From contig JALIGW010000028.1 in NCBI GenBank assembly GCA_023053685.1, positions 6,794,501-6,858,500 of the forward strand: a DNA stretch of 64,000 bases, read 5' to 3'. The notes beneath the pieces are model-generated. The model was not told the DNA's origin. It saw nothing but the letters and a program-made list of their open reading frames with translations, and did not search any database. The DNA comes from Diadophis punctatus similis (Eukaryota > Chordata > Lepidosauria > Squamata > Dipsadidae). The position numbers were made by a program, and so were the translations under genes. Shown here piece by piece: positions 1 to 10,523 of the stretch; positions within the stretch are counted from its first letter, which is position 1, and each line of letters begins with the position of its first letter.

Positions 1-168
1 CATTGAAGGGCTGCATTTTAATATATATATATATATGTTTTTCTGTCGTGTTATCCTGGTGTACCCAAATATGGGAGAGAAAGCATCACAGCTTCCTTTT
101 TGCCTTTCAGCCCCTCACTGGGACCATCCAGGCTGTTTTTTATATAGCCGACACACTAATCTATATGT

Positions 169-232
169 GTAGGATTTTTTGCTGATAAATGAAAGTCTCC
201 CTTTATTTTCATTTATCAGCAAAAAATCCTAC
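169..232. repeat. Perfect 26-bp inverted repeat (hairpin) in IVD intron
   Basis: Arms 169-194 and 207-232 are perfectly complementary with a 12-base loop. The arm contains AGGATTTTTTGCTGATAAAT. The right arm runs directly into an (AC)n/(ACAT)n array. It could be a short foldback or a relic of a DNA transposon; no target-site duplication was recognised. Confidence 0.85.
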
Positions 233-310
233 ATACACACACACACACACATACGTACATACATACATACATACATACATACATACATACATACATACGT
301 ACGTACATAC
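231..310. repeat. (AC)n / (ACAT)n microsatellite
   Basis: A short AC run followed by about 14 ACAT units with a few ACGT variants, adjacent to the hairpin. Confidence 0.9.
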
Positions 311-1786
311 TGAGGTTTACAGAACAGTATGAAGTAATGAAATGCTCATTGCTAGAGTGAGTTTCCACCAAAACAACATTGTCATTTCTAAGTATTATTT
401 TTAAAGGTTTGAGACAAGAGACTTGTGCGGTTATGTTACTGCTTGATTTGAAAGAAAAATCATTCTGCCAAACATAGCCTCTTTTCTGCTGAACTTTGGC
501 AGCATAATCTGAGTGTTTGGCAGCATAATCTGAACACCAAAATAAGGGGAGTGGTTCAGGGAAGAGGATCCCAGAGCGACAGCAGGCAGTATGCAGGTGG
601 GGCCCCTAACATAAGATATTAAAAGAGATGTCTAAACTTTTTAAAATACAGCTGCACAATACAGAGCACTGTTTCCAGTGCTGGATATTTTTTATGCTTT
701 CAAAGAACCCTGCATTAGACACCATAACAAAGTATTTGGGTCAAATTTGAATAAGATAAGGTTAATCTAATTTATTCTTATCTGCAGAGTAATGCAGCCT
801 ATCATAATTTCTTGCTGCCTAACCAGCGAATCATTAGACAGTAATACTGCAGCTCAGCATTCCACGAGCAGAATGAAAACCACAAGAGACCAAGTCTTCT
901 AATGAACCATAATATAGAGAAGCTGGAAGCTATAATTCCCTCCTCCTCCACCTCGCCCCCCCCCAAGCATTTGTTTTGTCTCATTTTCCAAAAATTACTT
1001 TGTGTTGCATTTTTCAACTTTGCATAATAGTTTTATGAGTAAAATGAGTTTTTAATGATGCTTACTTAGCAGATATAGAAATATTCTTTGGTTCCAACTT
1101 CATAATCTTTTTTAATTACTTGAAATATTTTATATTAAGTTTCAATGATAAAAAATGTTAATTATTTGAAATCAAATATCATTATTAAGATTCCCTTCAT
1201 CCTTCCCAACACACACGTTACTATTCCCCTAATTTCTGTTTTCAATTCCCCTAATTTATCCTGAGGAAATTGAAAGTTTGCTAATTTAATACATTATTAG
1301 TTAATTATAGGAAAAAAGGGTCATACCATCTAGACAAATAACTGTTACAATAACTGTACATTTTAGTCTTTTGTTTTATAGTCTGATTCAGAAGACTTTC
1401 CCAACATGGGCTACTTGCTTTTCTTTTTTAATTTTAATGAGGTAAAGGTTATCCTAATAGCTTTCGTCCTGTTACAATCACTACACTTTCAGAATGGACC
1501 AACACAGTTTTGTATAGCTCTGTCACTTACAATTCTTCCTTTTCCAGAATATACTATTTTACTGAAATGCTTAAGTGTACATGGTAGGTTCAAGGCATTT
1601 CTTAATATTCTGTCAATTTCTTTTAATCACTTTCTACTGCTTGTCTATCTTGTTTTTCTTAATGCCCTTTTAGTTTCATGGTTTTCTGGACTCACTATGT
1701 TTTTCATTGAATTTTTATGGGCCACCTGTTCAGAGATATGCTATAAATTCATAAAATCAATTTTAGTGCATTTGTTTCCCTTGCAG

Positions 1787-1868
1787 AATCATGCAGTCAG
1801 TGCTAGACCATGCTGTTCCGTATCTGCATATCAGGGAAGCATTTGGGCAGAAAATTGGCCACTTCCAG
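1787..1868 (+). CDS. IVD: IVD exon: isovaleryl-CoA dehydrogenase, FAD-contact helix region (partial gene)
   Basis: First visible coding exon of isovaleryl-CoA dehydrogenase, a mitochondrial-matrix FAD enzyme that oxidises isovaleryl-CoA to 3-methylcrotonyl-CoA in leucine breakdown and passes electrons to ETF. The exon is 82 bp: one base completes a codon from the previous exon, then 27 codons. It includes [14 protein letters not shown], the acyl-CoA dehydrogenase R-x-x-F-G-x-x-I segment in which the Arg and Phe contact FAD of the neighbouring subunit in solved family structures. Acceptor TTGCAG and donor GTAAGC flank it. The four exons together give about 130 residues, the C-terminal third of a protein of roughly 425. 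By my recollection the match to human IVD is near identity, which separates it from other acyl-CoA dehydrogenases. The mitochondrial leader, N-terminal domains and catalytic Glu helix lie before the window. Confidence 0.95.
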
Positions 1869-2669
1869 GTAAGCATAATGAAAGTGACACCAATTAACTT
1901 TCAGGGAAGAATTCAATAGTTGGCTAGTATCTGATCATCAATAGGAACCGTATTAAATAGATTTTGGATTAATTGGCTTTTAATTGTTTCCACCCTAGTT
2001 ACGTTGATATTTGCATTCTAAGGGGACAAAGTGCAAATCCATTGAACTTTTCGCTGGGTGATTCAGAGTAAGAGAATATGGCATTTTACTGCTAGAATAT
2101 CAAGATATCCTTAAAATTGAAATTTAGTATCTTTGGGAAGCAACTTTTGGTTTAGATTTCCTTATTATATTACTTCCATACATTCACTGCCCAGGATAGC
2201 TGGGAGTTGGGGACCATGTAAATTTAATGAACAAATGACTATATTAGTTTGCAGCTCCCTTTTAGAAAACAAGTAGGATTGGATTTTCAAAGTACTTTGG
2301 CAGTACAAAAACTACTGTGATTCAAGGGATGTTGGATTTCAACCAATTACTGTTATCACCATTTTTCTCCGGTAATAACTGTTCTTCCAATGACAGTTCA
2401 GGCTTGCTAATCCAACGCAAGTAGTTCTTGCTTCTATTTCACTTTGCACTTTGATTTGTGGACAGCAGCCTGAAATGTATGTTACTTCTGTCTTCTATAT
2501 ACCAATAATGAAACATATTTTTAATTCTTTCTTTCTTTACTGCTATTATAAGTCTGACTATAGCGATGTTCAGGAATGGAAGCCAATATAATACAGGTTT
2601 TTAGACATAACATTTGAAAATAACTTCAGACATTTTGCTTTTTTTACCTTTTTATGCTGCTGTATATAG

Positions 2670-2810
<141 letters not shown>

Positions 2811-3954
2811 TAGCTTTTCTATTCATAGCACTGAAACAGAGAAACAATAAAAGCACAACAAAGCAGTAAAATTCATAACTCTGCAACTTATCAGAAAATC
2901 AGTTTATTTTAAAAGAAAGATAAAACAGTTTAATGTTTGATTCAGTAATTACTAAATGGATTATCTGTTCAAAATAAAAACCACTTTTACCCATCTTTCC
3001 AAATCACATACTGAGTTTCCCAGACTTTGAGCCTACTTATAAAATATTTTTTAATTTCCACACAGCTTCTTCTGTATTTTGTTTTGCCAGGAGTATGTTA
3101 AGGTTTAGTACTACTGGAAATTAAGACACAAAAAGTATAACATATTTTAAATATCCTGTTTTCCATTTTAACTGCTAGAATATGTTTTCACCTATCTACG
3201 AAAGATTTATTTGTAGTGTAGCATAAGAAGTCACTGTAATAAGTTTAGTGTCCTTTAAAAGGCACTAACCATGGTATGAACAACATGGCTATTCCCTTGT
3301 CTTCCATTGCTCAAAACCTGCCACAGCTTGTTGCCTTGCTCCTCATGACTACCTTGAGCACTTGTGGCCAGTCTCCCATCCTGTCTTTGTCCAGAGAGCT
3401 TTGAGCAGCCGTTCTGCTCATGTAATGGAATATGTGGATGACCTTGAGAAACCGGGGAAAGAGATGCTCCCTAGGAAACAATCAGAAGAGACAGGCAGGA
3501 GCCCTCAGTGGCTTAACAGTCAGAAAAGGAAACTTAGGAAGGACCTGCCCTAATGTGTCAAGCAGTTAAAAGCAGCGGTGGGAAGTCTGTACTTTGAAAC
3601 TTGCAAAATTCTCTTAATGTAGCGTTGCAATGAAGTATATTTAGTTCATTTTGTGTTTCATGTCTGGTTTACCTGGGACGGCTGACAACTCACTGGCTGT
3701 TCGTTTTTTGCCTTAGTCATTGATTTCATTTTTCACGGAGCTGTCTTTTATCTGCCATTTCTTTTTGGGGGGGGGGAATTCAGCTCTATGACAATTTTTT
3801 AATAAGAAAATAATAAATTTTGCTATAATGATTATGTATTTAAATGTATAGTGGGACATGGAAATAAATATGCAATGCTGCTGGGTTATTTTTCAAATTA
3901 GAATTGCTTTACATCCTTCTATTTCAGTGCAAGTGATCTTGTTTTCTCCTTCAG

Positions 3955-4027
3955 GACTGTGCGGGAGTGATCCTCTATTCTGCAGAATGTGCTACTCAAG
4001 TTGCTTTGGATGGAATCCAATGTTTGG
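3955..4027 (+). CDS. IVD: IVD exon: [22 protein letters not shown] segment
   Basis: 73 bp: 24 codons plus one base of a split glycine codon. It encodes [19 protein letters not shown] followed by GIQCL. This is the helix before the conserved GGNGY loop of acyl-CoA dehydrogenases; the Gln in GIQC starts the Q-x-x-G-G-x-G-[FY] family signature that continues in the next exon. The acceptor is CTTCAG and the donor GTAAGA. The split codon G|GG is completed by the exon at 5069. Confidence 0.95.
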
Positions 4028-4070
4028 GTAAGAGTAGAGATATCTGACTGTTCCACTAGGAGACCAACTT

Positions 4071-4479
4071 CTGTATTTTTCGGACTATAAGATGCACCTT
4101 TTCCCCCCTAAAAGAGGCTGTAAATTTGGGTGTGTTTTATACTCTGAATGTAGCTTTTTCGAAGCTTTTTTTTCCAGCCCTAACGAGGTGCTAACAATCT
4201 TCCCGGCTCTTACTGGCTTGCAGGCTTTTTCATTGCTACTCTCTCCAAAGGAGTTTTTTTCCAGCCCTAAGTCTTTGCAGGCTTTTTTTCATTGCTACTC
4301 GCTCCGAATAAGGTTTTTTTAAGCCCTAACCAGGGGATAAAATAATGTGCTGAAGCTGACCAGACCAAGGACGCTAAGCAGATGAATACCTGGTAGGCAG
4401 ATTTTTTTTCCCTATTTTCCTTTCCAAAAACTAAGGTGCATCTTATACTCCGGTGCGTCTTATACTCCAAAAAATACAG
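4071..4479. mobile_element. Mariner-like non-autonomous DNA transposon in last IVD intron
   Basis: Starts CTGTATTTTTCGGACTATAA and ends in the complementary sequence with ATAAGACGCACC-type repeats, so it has terminal inverted repeats of about 28 bp. It shares these ends with the element at 29207-30228, where TA flanks are clear. No transposase is present. It sits in the intron between the exons ending at 4027 and starting at 5069. Superfamily assignment (Tc1/mariner) rests only on the TA flanks of the sister copy. Confidence 0.65.
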
Positions 4480-4618
4480 TAATTAAAAGTTTGCATATCA
4501 TTATATAGCTACTTCTATCTCATATTTACTGATTACCACTATATCTTATAATTTCAGTTTCTTTTCAAGTGGATTTAATATTAATTAGCATGCAAGCTTT
4601 CTTTGCATATGAATACAT

Positions 4619-4681
4619 TATTATTAGTAGTAGTAGCAGTAGTAGTATTAGTAGTATTAGTAGTAATAGTATTATTTAAGA
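4619..4681 (+). repeat. (TAG)n / (TTAG)n imperfect microsatellite
   Basis: Imperfect TAG/TAGTAT trinucleotide-type array in the last IVD intron. Confidence 0.85.
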
Positions 4682-4781
4682 TTTCATCTTCAATTTACCA
4701 GTCCTGCAGGCTGAGACTGGTAAAAACTTAACAGTGCAAGTCCTAACCAAGGACCTAAGAGCTATTAAGGTAGCATCTGAG

Positions 4782-5006
4782 TATATATTTATTATTTATT
4801 ATTTTTACAAATAATTCAAGGCGGCAAACATATCCAACACACCTTCCTTCTCTTATTTTTCCCACAACCTGGTGAGGTGAGTTGGGTTGAGAGAAAGTGA
4901 CTGGCCCAAGGTTACCATTTGGCTTTCATGGCTAAGGCGGAGCTAGAACTCGTGGTCTTCCACTTTCTAGCCTGGTGCCTTAACCACTAGACCAAATTGC
5001 TTCTCT
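4782..5006 (-). mobile_element. Sauria SINE, antisense to IVD
   Basis: Read on the minus strand it starts with a tRNA-like head (AATTTGGTCTAGTGGTTAAG), followed by the body with GGTTCTAG-like box B, the CTCAACCCAACTCACCTCACC motif and an A-rich tail ending in ATAAATAAT. This is the layout of Sauria SINEs, which are tRNA-derived and mobilised by BovB-type LINEs in squamates. It ends 62 bp before the terminal IVD exon. Confidence 0.75.
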
Positions 5007-5068
5007 TTTAACCCTCCATCGGGATTTCTGACTTTCATTTAACATTTATCTTTTTTCTTTCATTTCAG

Positions 5069-5202
5069 GGGGAAATGGCTACATCAATGATTATCCCATG
5101 GGACGTTTTTTGCGTGATGCTAAATTGTATGAAATTGGGGCAGGGACAAGTGAGGTGCGCAGACTAATAATTGGTCGGTCATTTAATGCTGCATTTGTTT
5201 AG
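5069..5202 (+). CDS. IVD: IVD terminal coding exon with stop codon
   Basis: 134 bp: two bases complete the split Gly, then 43 codons and a TAG stop at 5200-5202. It encodes the FAD-contacting [17 protein letters not shown] signature, followed by [14 protein letters not shown] and a C-terminus ending NAAFV. At the position of the catalytic Glu of medium-chain acyl-CoA dehydrogenase (YEGT) this protein reads GAGT. That is characteristic of IVD, whose catalytic base sits in a different helix, encoded upstream of this window. No frameshift or internal stop is seen. The acceptor is ATTTCAG. Confidence 0.95.
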
Positions 5203-5650
5203 TAAGGTTGTAAAGAAGAATTGAACTTCAAACCAGGATGCCTTTTCTTTCAAAATCTTCAACCATGCACAACTGTTGTTCTGCACCTGGATACTAGGAT
5301 ATCCACCCCATTTATCCTTTTTTTAAATTATTATGCTGCTAAATTTAAGAACATGTGACTGTTACAGTTACAGTGGAACAAAATAGGCGGTTCAAGTAGA
5401 AGATGTGAATAACTGCCATCAAGTCTTATTGTAGAAGATTGAGATTTCATCCAGTTTGAAATGTTGCCTGTGTGAGAATCACTGAACTACATTTTTCCAC
5501 CTGACATGTCACTTTTATGAATGGAAATAGTGGCGTTCTAATGCATCCTATTTCCAAAATGCTATCAGAATGCATGGAGATCTTTGATTACCGGGTTTTG
5601 TGAAATTTTAGGTCTATTTGAATATTAAAGAGGCTCTTATTAAAACATTG
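5203..5650 (+). other. IVD: IVD 3' UTR
   Basis: Sequence between the IVD stop and the first good poly(A) signal. It holds no long ORF and is AT-rich and unique. Its end is set by the ATTAAA hexamer at 5624-5629 and a T/G-rich downstream element at about 5657-5690, so cleavage is expected near 5640-5650. Longer isoforms using later signals cannot be excluded. Confidence 0.7.
5624..5629 (+). promoter_or_regulatory. IVD: Poly(A) signal ATTAAA of IVD
   Basis: The common variant hexamer ATTAAA lies about 420 bp after the stop, followed within 30-60 bp by a T/G-rich stretch typical of a CstF-binding downstream element. Confidence 0.65.
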
Positions 5651-7271
5651 TTAAAATGTGAGGTATGTATTTCTGTGTATTCTGTCTCAGTGTTAACTGA
5701 AGTATATTAGCACCACATGAAGCTTGCTGTTATTGATAAGACTGACATTTCATGTTTGATTTGTGTCAGAGTGTCACTATCTACTCCAGGAGCAATTAAA
5801 ATATTAGGCAGCTGCTTCACTGAGAGATTGTTGGTTCTCTCGAAAATTTCCCCTTGATTAATACAGGATATATTGCAAGTAGGAAAAGGACCAAATGTTT
5901 TGTGCTATGCCAGAGTTTCTGTGGAACAGGCAAGAAAAATCTATATTAAAACTCAAGAAGGTGGTGCAAAAATTCTATGACAACACAGCCGGTCTGACCA
6001 GAGGGGGAAAAAACTGGTAATTCTTTTTCCAAATTCAGGAAGGCATCTTTGACCTAAACCAGCAGCACAGAGTATACATTTTAAAAAAATACCCATATCC
6101 AATTTTTCCTTCTTAACTAAGTTATAAATAAAAAAGGATTGTTGCTTCTGAACTACCGGTAACCTATTTTTGATTGCAGTGCAATCCACACGATTGAATT
6201 AATTCTACATTCAAGAAATCAGTGCCTGACTTAAAAATGCATTTGAAAATCTCAATGGAAAAATTATATATTTCACAGACTACATATAGGATTTCTGAAA
6301 ATGTTAATTTTTAAAAGGAAGTATTACATTTGAAGATGAGAACTTACAATACAGTACTCTGTTAAATCTCAGCACATATATATTCCATAACAATCCAATT
6401 CCGGTTTTTCCATATCACACATTAATTAGCCTGTGAACTTTGGCTTCATCTTTTTAAAGTATTAAATATGCGGCATGGAAGCAATTACTCAATATAGAAA
6501 TGAAATTTTAAAATGCAACAGTATAACTTTCTCCTATGTGTTGAACTCAAAAAATCAATTACAATATTTTTTCTTAAAGATCATGAAGTGTTGTTATGAT
6601 TTTATCACTTCTATTGAACTACTGTAATTAATATAGCCAATCAAGCAAGGCATTATTAATAATTCAAATCAAGCTGGAACTTGGTTCCAAAACTTGCCAC
6701 ATGGTATCTAGAGTTATGAAAAAAACGTAAGTATTAAAAAGCGTTTAATCAATCTTATGAGATTTTTCATAGGTCACTATAAAGGGTATATTGATCTTTT
6801 TTATACAAAGGGTTCTTTCTATTCTTTTAAGCTGCTTTTGCTGTAGTAAAACATGGGGAAATTGCTGGTTAATTGGCAGCTTTGTAAGATCACTAGTATT
6901 AATAAACAATTATAAAACAAAGTTGTTGCTTCTCTGTTTATGTATCAACTGTTAGCATGTCTGTTTCCTCTAGCAGAAAGTGGGTAAAACTTTCTACATT
7001 TATTTACATTATAGGATCATAAATAAAAGCTTGAACCCTCCCTCATCCTGAGGAGGCAAAAGATGTATCTTTTTAGCTATAATAACTCTTCCTTCAATAT
7101 TGTCTTACAACCAATAAAAGTTATTGGAATATTGGGAAGATTTTGAAACCTTAAATTCCTGTGGAATTTCAACTTATCATTTGAAATCTCATCAGATCAA
7201 ATTTATTAATGTTTCTATTATTGTATTGCTTTACAAGGGATACAAGGCATATTCATACATTTAACTCAACC
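5651..7271. other. Intergenic, no recognised feature
   Basis: AT-rich, CpG-poor sequence downstream of IVD. No ORF, splice-flanked exon or clear repeat was recognised. Confidence 0.6.
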
Positions 7272-7561
7272 CAGAGATGGGTTGCTCCCAGTTCGGACCG
7301 GTTCTATAGAACTGGTAGCGGGAATTTCTCCACGCTTGCCGAACCTGGAGCGATTGCCAGCTGGCCACACCACCAAACTAGCTGTCTCATTTTGTTTTTC
7401 GCTTCTATGCATGCACAGAAGCTGTTTTTTGCTTCTGCACATGCACAGAAGCTAGGTTTTTGGCACTGCGCATGCGCATCCACGCGGCGCGCAATGTGTG
7501 CATGCCCATGTGGCGCAGGAGGAAGCGAACCAGCAGCGAGGTAAGTTAGAACCCACCCCTG
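7272..7561. mobile_element. Non-autonomous hAT-like element (CAGAGGTGGGTT family)
   Basis: The ends are CAGAGATGGGTT and AACCCACCCCTG, imperfect terminal inverted repeats. The flanks ACTCAACC and ACTCAACT match at 7 of 8 positions, an 8-bp target-site duplication as expected for hAT. The interior has two copies of a GCATGCACAGAAGCT-type repeat and the palindrome TGCGCATGCGCA at 7467-7478. The two overlapping ORFs here are repeat sequence. Confidence 0.85.
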
Positions 7562-8084
7562 ACTCAACTCCTTTTAATTTATTGTTTAGATCTTTTGTTT
7601 TTATTCTATGGATTTGAGGTTTGGCTTCTGATTTTCTTGTACATTATCCTGAAAGCTATTTGTTATAGAGCAACCAATTTTAGAATAAATGTATAAATAG
7701 ACTAGGTCTATCTGTGTCATATTTCACATAATACGACATAATAATTGCTGATATGCAACATTATGCAGCAGATCTGTTGGCCTATAAATGCATTTTCAGA
7801 TGCAGGTTGATGTTGGGTTATTTGCTAGTTCACAGGCAAAGTTTGTAGCCTGTCACGTGAATGAATTCCTTACTTGTAATTTAGTATAGCGTTAAAGTCT
7901 TTAAACAAGATTCTGAATCAATTTTCCAGAATATACTGTAGTACCAGCAGATAAGTGACCCATGAGCTATCAGAATTCATTTATGAATTATGTACTTCAC
8001 AAACTAATCATAAACTTAGTATTTAGGACATTGTCTAACCAACCAATTTATATTGGTATAAATTTTATATTGGTATAAATTAAT

Positions 8085-8318
8085 ACTTTGGCCACCAAAT
8101 GAGAAGAAAGGACTCACTGGAGAAGAGCCTGGGAAAGATTGAGGGCAAAAGAAGAAGTGAACGACAGAATAAGGTGGTTGGATGGAGTCACTGAAGCAGT
8201 AGGCGTGAGCTTAAATGGACTCCAGAGGATGGTAGAGGACAGGAAGGCCTGGAGGAACGTTGTCCATGGGGTCGCGATGGGTCGGACACGACTTCACAAC
8301 TAACAACAAAAAAAATTA
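8085..8318 (+). mobile_element. RTE/BovB-type LINE 3' fragment
   Basis: Translation gives a reverse-transcriptase C-terminal tail: LRAKEEVNDRIRWLDGVT, then VEDRKAWRNVVHGVAMGRTR. The DNA around CATGGGGTCGC and GTCGGACACGAC is the familiar BovB 3' end. The fragment is 5'-truncated and closes in an A-rich tail. BovB elements are abundant in squamates and known for horizontal transfer. Confidence 0.8.
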
Positions 8319-8330
8319 TCAACTTAAAAA

Positions 8331-9038
8331 ATACACACCTACATATAAATCATAGTTTTGATTCTATCGTAGAAATGTGATAGAAAAGTCCTAAATCAAA
8401 AAGTGGGTGGAATATTGTCTGCCCATCATTTAATACCTTGTCCTACAAGAGCTTTTAATTGTCTCACCTAAAGCATGTAATTATAGTTTCAAAAGTAGTG
8501 GGCTGATCCTAACCATGGGAGGCAAGCTGTGCTTTGTTTTGCTCATAATAGCAACTATAGTTGTCCAAATGACAATCTTGTATGACTCCTGACATACCAA
8601 ATATTTGGTACTTCAAGGTTGGATGGACAATCCATTCTCCCTCAATTATACAAAGAAAAAACCCCAACAACTAAGAACCATATTTAGACTAGCATTTTAT
8701 TTTACTCACGGGAGGCCTATTTAAAGAATTATTTAGAATTTTAGATTGCACACGTTTTCCCTATTGTGAAAACTGATTTCAATAATGTAATGGAATCTAG
8801 TGTGCCTTGTTTAATTAAGCATTTGTTTTTATGGAATTTCTTCCGTTCTATGTGCACATTTTTAAAAGACAACTGGCAGGCACAGGTTGTGGTTCCTCTT
8901 ACCCAATTTTTGCAAGAGCAGGCTTGTTCTTTAGAGCAGGGTGCTTGCCATGACTAGCTTGAGAATATCACACAGTATCTTTTCTGAGGAATCACTGTAC
9001 AGAAAGTTTGGGAAGACATGTCACTTCAGTGTAAACCG
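8331..9038. other. Intergenic, no recognised feature
   Basis: Unique AT-rich sequence with no supported gene. Confidence 0.5.
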
Positions 9039-9174
9039 CAGTGTTTCCCAACCTTGGCAACTTGAAGATGTCTGGACTTCAACTCCCAGAATTCCCCAGC
9101 CAGCATTCGCTGGCTGGGGAATTCTGGGAGTTGAAGTCCAGACATCTTCAAGTTGCCAAGGTTGGGAAACACTG
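9039..9174. mobile_element. 136-bp perfectly palindromic MITE (hAT-like)
   Basis: Two 66-bp arms, 9039-9104 and 9109-9174, are perfect reverse complements around a 4-base centre (ATTC). The termini are CAGTGTTTCCCAACC and its complement. Flanks GTAAACCG and GTATAAAG match at 5 of 8 positions, a decayed 8-bp duplication. Each arm carries CTTCAACTCCCAGAATTCC. Related full or partial copies lie at 29693, 30609, 52101 and 60048. Confidence 0.9.
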
Positions 9175-10227
9175 GTATAAAGGAATTAACAACTGTGAAG
9201 AGCAAACCATATTGTGGAGGTGGGAGGTGGTGGGAGGATTACTATTAGCAGAGTTAGGATCTTTCCACTTGCACCTGCTGTTCTATGAAAGGCTAATACT
9301 GAGGCTCAGTTGTCAGACTGAATGAAAAAGCCTGACCGGTTCTCTCAATGAAAAAAGCAGAAGTCACGCATCCTGTCTGCACATGCAGGTTGTGCAGCAG
9401 AGGAAGGGCAGGGAGATAAGTTGGGTGAAGGTGAGATGACCAGCTGAATGATACACACTACTGTATTATTAAGCATCAGTCATATGGAAAATAGTTATGG
9501 AAAGAGGAAGAGAGAGGCTTGTATTTGTAGCAGGATCTTTAAGCAAACAAGCTGCTCCTTTTGTGAAATTAACTAAGCAAACAAATATCCTAACACCTTC
9601 GGCATATAAACATAAATGAGGCTGTTGCCATGAATTCTCTAGAGAAATTTACACATACCAGTGCAAACATGTTAATTTGCTACACGTGCAGCTTTTTTTC
9701 TGCCTAAACTTGATGGCAAGCCAGGGTCCAACCTGGCATGTGCATTTGAAACCTAGAGCTGCAGCAGATTCTGGTTCAGAGACCCAAACCTTTCCAGTAC
9801 GAGCATGCATAAGCCACGCATCCTCTTCTCCCTCATCTCCATGCCTGTGATCTCTCTTACATACTCCCCATTTTTCAGACCACACTACTCTAGAAAGAAA
9901 AGTGCAACAATGAAGCTTCCCTTTTTTGTCAGCAGGGGAAAAAAAGAAAACAGCTGTGTTCTCAGTGGCTGCAGTGGCAAAACAGCAGCTATTCTCGGCT
10001 TCTCTCTTCCCCCTTTTCTCCAGTAAAGGCAGTTTGGAGGTCATTGGAAGGTCAAGAAGAGGTCCCACCAGCAATTGTTTGCAGCCTGAGAATTGTGCAT
10101 TCTTGATATATCTTTTAAAGGAATAAGGATTTACAAAATCTTCCATGTACACAATAATCTGAACTGATGATACACAAGTGCAGAATGAACAGCATCCCTC
10201 TCTAGAAGGGACACAAGATCTTTCTAG
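9175..10227. other. Intergenic, no supported gene
   Basis: Moderately AT-rich unique sequence. Overlapping ORFs on both strands at 9649-10152 have no recognisable domain and no splice or promoter context. Confidence 0.5.
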
Positions 10228-10523
10228 CAGAGGTGGGTTTCAGCAGGTTCTGACCAGTTCTAGAGAATAGCGGTAGTGGAAATTTTGAGTAGTTCGGAGA
10301 ATTGGTAAATACCACGTCTGACTGGCCCCGCCCCCATCTATTCTCTGCCTCCCAAGTCCCAGCTGATCGGGAGGAAATGGGGATTTTGCAGGAACCTTCC
10401 CCTGGAGTGGAGAGGGAATGGAGATTTTACAGTATCCTTCCCCTGCCATGCCCACCAAGCCACACCATGCCCACCAAGCCATGCCCACAGAAACAGGAGT
10501 AAAAAAATTTGAATCCACCATTG
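10228..10523. mobile_element. Non-autonomous hAT-like element (CAGAGGTGGGTT family)
   Basis: Begins CAGAGGTGGGTTTCAG and ends AATCCACCATTG, imperfect inverted termini. Flanks CTTTCTAG and CTTTCTGC match at 6 of 8. It has a GC-rich core and no transposase. Confidence 0.75.

Larger units (their letters stand above)
1..1786 (+). other. IVD: IVD intron (3' portion of the intron before the first visible exon)
   Basis: Intronic sequence of IVD. It ends in a pyrimidine-rich tract and an AG acceptor at 1785-1786. I looked for the upstream exon that encodes the catalytic glutamate helix and did not find it, so it lies before the window. The intron contains a perfect 26-bp hairpin (169-232), an (ACAT)n array (231-310) and otherwise AT-rich unique sequence. 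The long open frame across 1406-1897 is intron read-through that includes the exon in frame; it is not a separate gene. Confidence 0.8.

Noticed and set aside
1406..1897. 163-residue ORF on the + strand
   Set aside because: It is IVD intron read into the exon at 1787-1868 in frame; the splice acceptor at 1785-1786 and homology begin only there.
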